Shown here one piece after another: positions 46,101 through 52,893 of a stretch of DNA of 64,000 nt. Below the pieces are notes generated by a model. It did no database searches. It saw only the letters and a list, made by a program, of their open reading frames with translations, and was not told the origin of the DNA. This stretch comes from Actinomadura rupiterrae (GTDB lineage Bacteria; Actinomycetota; Actinomycetes; Streptosporangiales; Streptosporangiaceae), in assembly GCF_024172125.1 (NCBI RefSeq), contig NZ_JAMZEA010000006.1, positions 716,934 through 780,933 of the forward strand, in the 5' to 3' direction. Each line of letters opens with the position of its first letter. Within the stretch, counting starts at the first letter, position 1. Both the position numbers and the translations under genes were made by a program.

Positions 46101-49100
46101 AGCTCGCCCGCGAGGGACGGCATGGACCAGCCGTCCAGGACGATGTGGTGGAAGGTGAGCAGCAGCCGGTACCGGCGCTCCCCCAGCGTGACCAGCGTGA
46201 ACCGCAGCAACGGCGGACGGGTGAGGTCGAACCTGCGCTTCCGCTCGACGTCCATCAGGGCGGGCAGCGAGGCGTCGTCGGCGACGACCTCGCGCCACAG
46301 CTCGTCGCCGGACACCACACCGAGCACGGCCTGGACGGGCTCCCCCGCGACGGTCTGCGTGAACGCCGTGCGCAGCGACGGGTGCCGCGCGGGCAGCTCG
46401 AACGCGGCGTCCCGGAGGGCCTCGATGTCCAGGTCGCCGTCGAAGTCAAGGACGAGCTGGCCGGTGTAGACGTCGGTCGCGGACGCATCGAGCAGCGCGT
46501 GGAAGTAGAGGCCCTGCTGGAGCGGCGCGAGCGGCCACACGTCGGCGAGGTCGGGGAAGGTCCGGTCGAGTTCGGCGACGTCGGCGCGGTCCACGGCGAC
46601 GAGCGGGAAGTCGGACGGGGTGTGCCCGGCGTCGCCGGCGGCGGCGAGGTCGCGCAGCGCGGTGAACCAGGCGTCGGCGAGCGCGCGGACGGCGGTCTCG
46701 CCGAGGATGCCGTCCGCCCAGGTCCAGGTGACCGACAGCTCGCCGAAGGCGGCGGGGGCGATGGCGTCGATGGCGAGGGCGTGGCCGAGCGGCATCGCAT
46801 CGTCCGCGCCGCCGGACACCGACGCGACGCTCCAGTCCCCGTCGCCGGTCTCCATCCGGCCGAGGTAGTTGAAGACGATCTTCGGGCAGGGCAGCGCGGC
46901 CAGCTCGGCGCGGGCGTCCTCGTGCAGGTGGCGGAGCAGGCCGAAGCCGATGCCGCTGTCCGGGATCGCGCGGAGCCGCTCCTTGGTCTCGCGCAGGTCG
47001 GCGGACGCGTCGAGCCGCACCGGGTACTTGCTGGTGAACCAGCCGACCGTGCGGGACAGGTCGACACCCGGGAACAGATCCTCGCGGCCGTGGCCCTCCA
47101 GGTCGAGCAGCACTGGGCTGGCGTCGCCGCGCCAGGCCGCGACGGCGCGGGCGAGGCCGGTGAGCAGCACGTCGGTCGGACGGCCGTGGATCGCGGCGGG
47201 CACGGTCGTCAGGACGGCGCGGGTGGTCGCGGCGTCGAGGTTGACCGTGAGGGAGCGGGCGGTGGCGTGCGTGTCGCGGGCCGGGTCGAGCGGCCGGTTG
47301 CCGAGCGGAACGTCCGGGCCGTCGAGGATGCCGCGCCACAGCGGCAGCTCGCCGATGCGGTCGGCGGCCTCGGCGGTCAGGCGCAGGGCCCAGTCGCGGA
47401 ACGGCGTCCCCGCCGGGTCGGGGTCCGCGCCAGCCCAGGCGGTGACGAGGTCGGGCAGCAGGATGCGCCAGGACACGCCGTCCACGACGAGGTGGTGGAC
47501 GACGACGAGGAGGCGTCCGGGGTCGTCCCCGGCGTCGAGCCAGACGAGCTGGACGTTCACGCCGGACGCCGGGTCGAGCCGGTCGGGGGCGATGGCCAGC
47601 TCGGCCTCGGCGACCTGGTCGGGGTTCATGCCCTGGACGTCCGTGCGGCGGACGAGCCCGGAGGCGTCCGGCGCGGCGGCCGGGATCGCCAGGGAGCCGT
47701 CCTCGGCGAGGGTCATCCGGAGCGCGTCATGCTTCTCCAGCAGGACGCCGAGCGCCCGCGCGAGCGCGTCCTCGCCCAGGTGGGGCGGGGTGCGCAGCAC
47801 GACGCTCTGGTGGAAACCGGCCACCGGCCCGCCCAGCTCCCGCAGCCAGTGCATGATCGGCGTCGCCGGGACGTCGCCGACCGGCTCGGCGGCGGGGGCG
47901 GTGTCCGGTTCGGCGGCGGTCGCGACGGCGGCCAGCTCGTCCACGGTCGGGCGCTGGAACACATCGCGCGGCGACAGCGCGATCCCGGCCGCGCGGGCCC
48001 GGGACACCAGCCGCATCGCGATGATCGAGTCGCCGCCGAGGTCGAAGAACCCGTCGTCCAGGCCGACCCGGTCCACGTCCAGGACCTCGGCGAACAGCGC
48101 GGCGAGGGTGGTCTCGACCGGGGTGCGCGGCGCGCGGAACGGGCGGTCGCCCGCCACCGGCTCCGGCGCGGGCAGCGCGCGGACGTCGAGCTTGCCGTTG
48201 CCGGTGAGCGGCAGCGTCGGCAGGACGAGCACCGCGCCCGGGACCATGTAGTCGGGCAGCGCGTCCGCGACGAACCGCCGCAGTCCGGCCGGGTCGGGCT
48301 CGGCGTCCCCGGCGGCGACGACGTAGCCGACCAGGCGCTTGGCGCCGGGCTTGTCCTCACGGGCGACCACGGCGGCGTGCGCGACGTCCGGATGGGCGGC
48401 GAGCGCGGCCTCGATCTCGCCCAGCTCGATCCGGAACCCGCGGATCTTGACCTGCTGGTCGGCGCGGTCCAGGTACTCCAGGGTGCCGTCCGGGCGAAGC
48501 CGGACCAGGTCGCCGGTCCGGTACATGCGGTCGCCGGGCGGCCCGAACGGGCAGGCGACGAACGCGGCGGCGGTCAGGCCGGGCCGCTCGATGTAGCCGC
48601 GCGCGACGCCCGCGCCCGCGACGTACAGCTCGCCGGGCACCCCGACCGGGACGGGCCGCAGCGCGCGGTCCAGCACGTACAGGCGGGTGTCGTCCAGTGC
48701 CGAGCCGATCGGGACGGACAGGTCGTCCGCCGAGACCGCGCCGCGCGTGTCGTAGAGGGTCGTGTAGGTGGTGACCTCGGTCGGGCCGTAGGCGTTGAGG
48801 ACGGCCGTGTCCGGGCAGGCGTCCAGGACGCGCGCGATCGCGGAGGCGGACGCGGCCTCGCCGCCCAGCTCCAGCGTCCGCAGCGGCGCGAACACGGCCG
48901 GGCGCTCGGCCGCGACCAGGTTGAACAGGGACGTCGTGGCGAACAGGTGGGTGATGCCCGCGTCCCGGACCGTCCGGTCCAGGGTGTCGGCGTCGATCAT
49001 GCCGGGCGCGGCGACGACGACCGTCGCGCCGCCGAGCAGCGGCCGCCACATCTCCAGCGTGGACGCGTCGAACGCGTGCGCCGAGTGCAGCAGCATCCGG

Positions 49101-51040
49101 TCGCCGGGGACGAGCCGGGTGCGGGAGTCGGTCGCGTAGTCGACCACGGCGCGGTGGCTGACGCCGACGCCCTTCGGCAGGCCCGTGGAGCCGGAGGTGA
49201 AGATCCCGTAGGCCAGCTGGTCCGGGTGGACGGCCGCGAAGGCGGCTTCGGGCGCGGCTTCGGGCGCGTCTTCCGCCGGGTCGTCCAGGTTGAGGAGGGT
49301 GATCCCGGCGGTGGGCGCGTCGGCGAGCCACGGGTTGCGGTCGAGCATCGCGCGGTCGGTGATCAGGACGGTCGCGCCCGTGTCGCGCATCAGCCACGCC
49401 ACCCGGTCGGCCGGGAAGGAGTGGTGGACGGGCACGTAGTGGCCGCCGGCCTTCAGGATCGCCAGGGACGACTCGACGATCGCGGGCGACCGGTCCAGCA
49501 GCGTCGCGACCGGGGTCTCGGGGCCGACGCCGAGCGCGGCGAGCCGGTGCGCGAGCCGGTCGGTGCGGGCGGCCAGCTCGGCGTAGCCGAGGCGGAACGA
49601 GCCGTCGGCCGTCTCCAGGGCGGGCGCGTCGGGCGCGTCGGCGACCCGCTCCGCGAAGATCTCGGTGATGGTGGCGGCGGGACGTCCGGTCTCGGGCCCG
49701 TTCCAGCGGGTGAGGACGGCCTCGCGCTCGCCGTCCGACAGCAGCGGCAGGTCGCCGATCCGGGTGGCGGGGTCGGCGGCGGCCAGCGTGCGCAGGAACC
49801 GGACGTGCCGCTCGTGGTGCGCGGCGATCTCCTCGGACGAGTACAGCGCCGGGTGGCCGTCCAGGTCGATGCGGGTGCCGCGCCCGTCCAGGCCGTCGTG
49901 GATGTTGAACGCGATGTCCTCGGTCAGGCCGAGCGCGAGGGCGTGCGCGGTGGCGAGGCTGCCCGCGAAGTCCGCCGTGTAGTCGAACGGCATGATGTTG
50001 ACGATCGCGCCGTACAGGCGCCGCCCGTCGGCGAGCAGGCCCAGGTCGCGGCGCAGGTCCTCGACCCGGTAGCGCTGGTGCCGCAGCGCCCGCGCGGTCG
50101 CCCGGGACACCGAGCGGGTCAGTTCCTCGACGGACAGGTCCGGGTCGACGGTCACCCGCAGCGGGACGATGTTGGACATCATCGTCGGCGTCGTCCGGGC
50201 CAGCTCGGTGGTGCGGCCGGTGACCGCGAGGCCGAGCACGACCTCCTCGGTGCCGGTGACGCGGGCCATGTACGCGGCGGTCGCGGCGATCGCCATGCCG
50301 GGCGTGGCGGTGCGCAGGCGGCGGGCGCCGGCGGCCAGCTCCGAGCTGACCGCCGCGTCCAGGGTGGTGGTGCTGCGCAGGAAGTCCATCGTCGGCGGCG
50401 CGGTCCGCGAGGTGAAGGTCACGACCTCGGGCAGGTCGGCGAACCGCTCCGTCCAGTAGGCGCGGTCCTGCGCGAACCGCTCGGACTCGCGGTAGGCGGC
50501 GTCCTCGGCGAGCAGCGCGCGGAAGTCGCCGCGCTCGCGCGGCTCGTACTCGCCGCCCGCGACCAGCAGGTTGTACAGCTCGGCCATCCGGGCGTTGACC
50601 ATGGACCCGGCGAAGCCGTCGACCGCGACGTGGTGCGCGCGCAGGTACCAGCGGTGCAGCTCGGGGCCGAGGCGCAGCACCCGCAGCGTGTAGAGGAAGT
50701 CGCCGTACAGGTCCATCGGGGTGGCCATGTCGGCGCGGATCCAGGCGTCGGCCGCCTCGCGCGGGTCGGGCTCGGCCGAGAAGTCGAGCGTGGGAATGTC
50801 GGCGTGCGCGTCCTCGGCAATGGTCTGGAACGGCAGCCCGTCGCGTTCGGCCAAGCGGATCTGCATACCCGGGAACTCGTGCGTCGCCAGACGCCCGATG
50901 CGTTCGAACAGCGCCGGTTCGAGCGGCCCCTCGATCTCGATGTACTGCGCGATGCAGATCGGCACCTCGGGATTCAGCTGCTGGGCGTACCAGACGCTCT
51001 GCTGCGCGGCCGAAAGAGGAACGAACTCGCTGGGGGACAT
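40100..51040 (-). CDS. NRPS, initiation: modules 1-3 (C-A-T-E, C-deltaA-T, C-A-T-E)
   Basis: The 3646-aa synthetase runs C1 5-430 (HHVAVDG, starter-like), A1 455-960, T1 970-1040, E1 1055-1490, C2 1495-1925 (DCL-type APLQQGLYFH, HHIVLDGWS) and an A remnant 1930-2030. T2 follows at 2025-2095, C3 at 2110-2550 (LCL-type), A3 at 2570-3060, T3 at 3070-3140 and E3 at 3160-3620. A3 has the threonine code DFWNIGMVHK; A1 reads DALFEGATYK, unassigned. Module 2 lacks A1-A8 core motifs and keeps only the A10 region (PLTPNGKVD) before a normal DLGGDSLIAM carrier. C1 in an initiation module suggests an N-acyl cap or an upstream aminoacyl donor. ATG 51040 starts directly in the C domain. Confidence 0.95.
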   Translation of the reverse strand: MSPSEFVPLSAAQQSVWYAQQLNPEVPICIAQYIEIEGPLEPALFERIGRLATHEFPGMQIRLAERDGLPFQTIAEDAHADIPTLDFSAEPDPREAADAWIRADMATPMDLYGDFLYTLRVLRLGPELHRWYLRAHHVAVDGFAGSMVNARMAELYNLLVAGGEYEPRERGDFRALLAEDAAYRESERFAQDRAYWTERFADLPEVVTFTSRTAPPTMDFLRSTTTLDAAVSSELAAGARRLRTATPGMAIAATAAYMARVTGTEEVVLGLAVTGRTTELARTTPTMMSNIVPLRVTVDPDLSVEELTRSVSRATARALRHQRYRVEDLRRDLGLLADGRRLYGAIVNIMPFDYTADFAGSLATAHALALGLTEDIAFNIHDGLDGRGTRIDLDGHPALYSSEEIAAHHERHVRFLRTLAAADPATRIGDLPLLSDGEREAVLTRWNGPETGRPAATITEIFAERVADAPDAPALETADGSFRLGYAELAARTDRLAHRLAALGVGPETPVATLLDRSPAIVESSLAILKAGGHYVPVHHSFPADRVAWLMRDTGATVLITDRAMLDRNPWLADAPTAGITLLNLDDPAEDAPEAAPEAAFAAVHPDQLAYGIFTSGSTGLPKGVGVSHRAVVDYATDSRTRLVPGDRMLLHSAHAFDASTLEMWRPLLGGATVVVAAPGMIDADTLDRTVRDAGITHLFATTSLFNLVAAERPAVFAPLRTLELGGEAASASAIARVLDACPDTAVLNAYGPTEVTTYTTLYDTRGAVSADDLSVPIGSALDDTRLYVLDRALRPVPVGVPGELYVAGAGVARGYIERPGLTAAAFVACPFGPPGDRMYRTGDLVRLRPDGTLEYLDRADQQVKIRGFRIELGEIEAALAAHPDVAHAAVVAREDKPGAKRLVGYVVAAGDAEPDPAGLRRFVADALPDYMVPGAVLVLPTLPLTGNGKLDVRALPAPEPVAGDRPFRAPRTPVETTLAALFAEVLDVDRVGLDDGFFDLGGDSIIAMRLVSRARAAGIALSPRDVFQRPTVDELAAVATAAEPDTAPAAEPVGDVPATPIMHWLRELGGPVAGFHQSVVLRTPPHLGEDALARALGVLLEKHDALRMTLAEDGSLAIPAAAPDASGLVRRTDVQGMNPDQVAEAELAIAPDRLDPASGVNVQLVWLDAGDDPGRLLVVVHHLVVDGVSWRILLPDLVTAWAGADPDPAGTPFRDWALRLTAEAADRIGELPLWRGILDGPDVPLGNRPLDPARDTHATARSLTVNLDAATTRAVLTTVPAAIHGRPTDVLLTGLARAVAAWRGDASPVLLDLEGHGREDLFPGVDLSRTVGWFTSKYPVRLDASADLRETKERLRAIPDSGIGFGLLRHLHEDARAELAALPCPKIVFNYLGRMETGDGDWSVASVSGGADDAMPLGHALAIDAIAPAAFGELSVTWTWADGILGETAVRALADAWFTALRDLAAAGDAGHTPSDFPLVAVDRADVAELDRTFPDLADVWPLAPLQQGLYFHALLDASATDVYTGQLVLDFDGDLDIEALRDAAFELPARHPSLRTAFTQTVAGEPVQAVLGVVSGDELWREVVADDASLPALMDVERKRRFDLTRPPLLRFTLVTLGERRYRLLLTFHHIVLDGWSMPSLAGELLALYTGELPPRAPDYKDYLGWLVRQDRADADTAWSKALDGLPGGTLVAPGAPDTPPGLPEKIRVPLGAELSEAVAGTARRLGVTANTVVQAAWGLLLARLLGRDDVVFGATVSGRPMDLPGVERMVGLFINTLPVRVRLDDAETAAALLARLQGEQAELIPFHHHGLGDLHRLAGVPALFDTMTVFENYPLDASLIGAEIGAGTRLAGADLLDSTHYPLTLDAVPGAELQLRLGFRADVFDRATAERLVAQLVGLVRALAETPDAPVGTLDLTGDDAASLRSAFGALAAQGPSASLAAATRSAVAPVKKLVAYVVAAPGATLDPEELRAHVREHLPESMVPAAVVIMDELPLTPNGKVDTKALPKPVLTVPLREYRAPRDGRETAVAAIFAELLGVDRAGLDDDFFDLGGDSLIAMRVVSRVRRALGAELPVRALFEHPTVEALAARIGSGDGEPSRAALVRRPRPEIVPLSYGQQRLWFLNRFEGPSATYNMPVALRIQGALDESVLRLALADVVGRHESLRTVLPDVDGVPRQHVLAVEDATPELVVVETTEAELPLRLGMAAGHAFDISAEAPLRASLFRLAPDEHVVLLLMHHIAGDGWSMAPLARDLLTAYASRVSGDAPSWAPLPVQYADYTLWMRELLGSEDDPSSLVAGQIAYWKAALAGLPEELSLPADRPRPAEASYRGGTTRFTLPPATHEALLGLARSTGASPFMVAQAAFAALLSRLGAGTDVPIGSPIAGRTDEALDDLVGMFVNMLVFRTDTSGNPSFRELVGRVRETDLGAYAHQDVPFERLVEVLNPPRHLGRHPLFQVGLTFQNNPEARIELPGFTAAPEPLNAGVSRFDLLMVLTERTAADGSPAGIDGELEFALDLYDPATAATLASRFSRFLTELLATPDARVGEVDVLDPAERRTILDTWAGGSAPVAERATIPALFEAQAAARPDAVAVSFEGRSWTYAEVNAAANRLARHLAAQGVGPEQFVALSFPRSADLVIAILAVLKTGAAYVPIDPDYPADRIAYMVEDASPVLTLSSIEVDGDHSSENLDVAISPDNPAYVIYTSGSTGRPKGVVVPHQNVVRLLRSTEAWFSFGPDDVWTLFHSYAFDFTVWELWGSLLHGGRLVVVPYLTSRSPDEFLKLLAAERVTVLNQTPSAFYQLMAADRDNPGTDLALRYVIFGGEALELGRLDDWYSRHAENAPTLVNMYGITETTVHVSYIELDRAYAATAPGSIIGVGIPDLRVYVLDERLQPVPAGVVGELYVAGAGLARGYLKRPALTAERFIADPFSREPGARMYRTGDIGRWLNDGRLEYLGRSDQQVQLRGFRIELGEIEAALARNEDVKDAAVVVRDEKLIAYAVPAAPGTTLDAADLRRFVNATLPDHMVPATVVTLDALPLTVNGKLDRKALPDPDFQAKPDSRAPRTPEEEALAALFAEVLNLPKAGIDDGFFDLGGDSIIAIQLVSRARQQGLAISPRDVFQHQTVAELAAVAQPVGEDERVEVEESGAGTGPVPVTPIVGWLRERVGGDASLISGFHQATLLVTPPDLGLDRLTAALRTVLDHHDMLRLTLDVDGDDWRPVVRPEGSVNAADLVSRVDVAGLDADKLQKIAAEQAAAARDALDPARGEVARLVWLDAGEERGRLLVVLHHLVVDGVSWRIVLPDLVAAWAGVELEPVPTSFRGWARKLTAAASDPSVTGDLDDWLDIADGPKQDLADRPLDPRVDIAARAASVRLTLPAEVTRPLLTDVPAAYHGRVNDVLLTGLALAVTHWRRRRGGRTTGGVLIDLEGHGREDAVPGVDLSRTAGWFTAIHPVRLDPGTTDWAEIERGGPVVGTALKKVKEQLRAVPGGSGLGYGLLRYCGDADQADELAELPPAQLAFNYLGRVESGGDGDWTIAPEELPAGEDPRMPMAHALEVNAVTRDLPSGPELTAVWSFPDGLLDAGDVRDLAETWFAALRGLVAHAASGEAGGFTASDLLVDLDQSEIDTLQEAWRNRQ
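41610..43335 (-). repeat. A-T block, copy 1 of a long near-identical duplication
   Basis: This is the A3-T3 counterpart of 33925-35640 in the second synthetase. The flanking C and E domains are related but more divergent, so the exchange unit is centred on the adenylation domain. Confidence 0.8.
44900..45260 (-). other. Truncated adenylation domain of NRPS module 2
   Basis: After C2, the protein passes through an Ala/Ser-rich linker (about SAFGALAAQGPSASLAAATR) straight into KKLVAYVV. The A-domain C-terminal subdomain follows, including ESMVPAAVV and the A10 motif PLTPNGKVD, then T2. About 400 residues normally present (A1-A8, including the ATP and amino-acid pockets) are missing in frame. 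The reading frame is intact on both sides, so this is not a frameshift. Confidence 0.9.
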
Positions 51041-51312
51041 TCAGTGGAACTTTCCCGGTCGAAGGGGGTCGGCGCTCCCCGGGCGGCACGGACGCACGCC
51101 CATGCCGGGAAGCCACGCGAATGCGAAAAGCGTTGAAACAACAAAACCGTCGGGTGGCGCCGTTCCCCTTTCCCCCAGCCCCTTCGGAACGTCTCGCCCG
51201 GCCGCGCGCCCGGCCGTGGCGGGACACGTCTGTCACCGGGAGCCCCGACCGCGTGTCCGGACGGGAGCGCCGCTGCTTTCGCCCGGTGCCGAGGACCCCT
51301 CGACCCGCACCT

Positions 51313-51326
51313 CTACTCAGGAGTAG
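51313..51326. promoter_or_regulatory. Palindrome upstream of the NRPS operon
   Basis: CTACTCAGGAGTAG has perfect 6-bp arms around AG. It lies 273 bases upstream of the first NRPS start, in a 456-bp non-coding leader (51041-51496). It is a candidate operator; I cannot name the regulator. I found no convincing iron box in this leader. Confidence 0.4.
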
Positions 51327-51496
51327 CAGGGGCTCAGTTAACCAGCCCGTCACATGCCCCGCAATCCCCCCGAAAGCATAACTTGACCACTGCAATCACT
51401 AACCAAGGTGACAAAACTCCGCCGCTGAGCGTTCGCTGGGTGAACGCGGACGCGCGGGATGTGACAATGGTTCACGACCGAAACGAGCCGGGGCGA

Positions 51497-52060
51497 CTAC
51501 CCCGAGTAATCGAACTCGTGGACCACGACCGCCGCCGCGCCCACCCCCGGATGGCGCTGGAGCACCGCCTCGATCTCGCCCAGCTCCATCCGCACCCCGG
51601 CGATCTTCACCTGCCGGTCGACCCGGCCGAGGTACTGCAGGACGGGCCGGTCCTCGCCGCCGGCGCCCGCCGGGAGCAGCTTCACCGCGTCGCCGGTCCG
51701 GTAGAGCCGGCCCGTGGGCGACTCCTCGGACGGGCTCCGGGGGCCCGCGGACGGGTTCCGGGAGTGGTCGGACGGGTCGCGGAAGTCCTCGAACGGGTCC
51801 TGGAAGAAGGCGGCGCGGGTGCGGTCGGGGTCGCCGAGGTAGCCGCGTCCGACGCAGATCCCGCCGACGAACAGCTCGCCGACCTCGTCCACGTCGCAGG
51901 CCGCCCAGGTGCCGTCGGCCTCGCGGCGCAGCACGTACAGCCGCGAGTTGATGATCGGCGTGCGATCGGCAGCCGGAGAAGCTCCAGGTCAGGGCCGGTG
52001 ACGGCGTGGTGGGTGACGTCGTCGGAGCACTCGGTCGGGCGTAGGTCGTTCGTGTGAGGT
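51497..52060 (-). pseudogene. Adenylation-domain remnant (A5-A8 region), frameshifted
   Basis: Read across two apparent single-base deletions, the minus strand encodes motifs A5 (PTECSDDVTHH), then LPI/TPIINSRLYVL, VGELFVGG, GRGYLGDP, A7 (LYRTGDAVKL) and A8 (GRVDRQVKIAGVRMELGEIE). It ends at a stop after VVVHEFDYSG. The A1-A4 part is absent, cut off about 30 bases from the sigma-factor stop. One shift is a missing G in what should be ATCGGCACG near 51962; a second lies near 52035 (TACGGCCCG). It is a leftover of another NRPS or ligase gene beside the cluster. Confidence 0.8.
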
Positions 52061-52071
52061 CGTCCCACGGC

Positions 52072-52677
52072 TCAGCCCTCCTCAGCGGCCGGATCGACGG
52101 CGGTCGGGTCGACGCCGCCGAGCGCGGCGCGCACCTTGCGCCGCGCCCGGTTCAGCCGCGACCGGACGGTGCCGACGGGGATGTCAAGAGCGCGCGCGAC
52201 CTCCTCGTAGGACAGGTCGCCCCACGCCACCAGCAGCAGGACGTCGCGGTCCCGGCGCGGCAGCGCGGCCAGCGCCGCCGCGAGCGCGGTGCGCGACTCC
52301 CAGGCCGCCACGCCCGCGGCGACCCGCTCGGCGGGGCCGTCGTCCGGACCGTCCACGGGGCTGCGGCGCAGCGCCCGGTAGTGCGCGGCCTCGCGGCGGT
52401 GGTGCCGCGCCATGATCTTGGTGACGATGCCGAACAGCCAGGGCCGCGCGTCCGGCTGGGCCAGGTCGTAGCGGTGCCGGCCGCCGAACGCGGCGAGGAA
52501 CGTGTCGCCGACCAGGTCCTCGCGGTCTCCGGGCCGAGCCGGCGGGACACGTAGCGGTAACAGCATCCCGGCATAGCGGTCGAACAGCGCGGCGAACGCC
52601 TCCGGATCGTCGTGCGACCGGCGGATCAGCTCCGCGTCGTCCGCCGTCACGGCGGGCGGGGCGGTCATCGTGGACAC
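52072..52677 (-). CDS. ECF-type RNA polymerase sigma factor
   Basis: The protein is about 201 aa, with sigma2 (ELIRRSHDDPEAFAALFDRYAG...DLVGDTFLAAFGG...PWLFGI) and sigma4 (ALPRRDRDVLLLVAWGDLSYEEVARALD, then GTVRSRLNRARRKVR). GTG 52677 has GGAAGG five bases upstream; ATG 52668 is an alternative. Between AGM and DLVGDTF the frame reads LLPLRVPPARPGDRE. A +1 frame there gives LYRYVSRRLGPETAE, the normal sequence, so two compensating indels exist in this sigma2 segment. No anti-sigma gene is adjacent. It is divergent from the carboxypeptidase gene. Confidence 0.85.
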   Translation of the reverse strand: MSTMTAPPAVTADDAELIRRSHDDPEAFAALFDRYAGMLLPLRVPPARPGDREDLVGDTFLAAFGGRHRYDLAQPDARPWLFGIVTKIMARHHRREAAHYRALRRSPVDGPDDGPAERVAAGVAAWESRTALAAALAALPRRDRDVLLLVAWGDLSYEEVARALDIPVGTVRSRLNRARRKVRAALGGVDPTAVDPAAEEG

Positions 52678-52893
52678 CACGGCCTTCCCGGGGGTAGTCG
52701 GGCCTGATTTCGACGGTGTCTTGCCGTTCCGGGCGGCCCGGGTTCGCGATTTCAAGATCACCAATTGATAACGAAGTGAACTTTCCGGATAACCTGCGCA
52801 TCTTTCCAGATGAGCGCGGGGACTCGAACGGGGGTTCCGGTCCGCCTACGACCGCGCACTTCAGCTTTCCCGGGGCTAGCAGGAGGACGCGGC

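Noticed and set aside
28468..51040. Siderophore assignment for the NRPS product
   Set aside because: No hydroxyornithine or aryl-acid code, no monooxygenase, no siderophore transporter and no iron box in the window; Thr codes alone are not diagnostic.
40124..51136. A 3670-codon plus-strand frame opposite the first NRPS
   Set aside because: Very long antisense frames are expected opposite high-GC coding DNA; its Arg/Glu/Gly/Val-rich product has no domain.
51497..52060. Stand-alone A enzyme that could load module 2 in trans
   Set aside because: The fragment lacks A1-A4, including the ATP loop and most of the pocket, and carries frameshifts, so it cannot adenylate as it stands.
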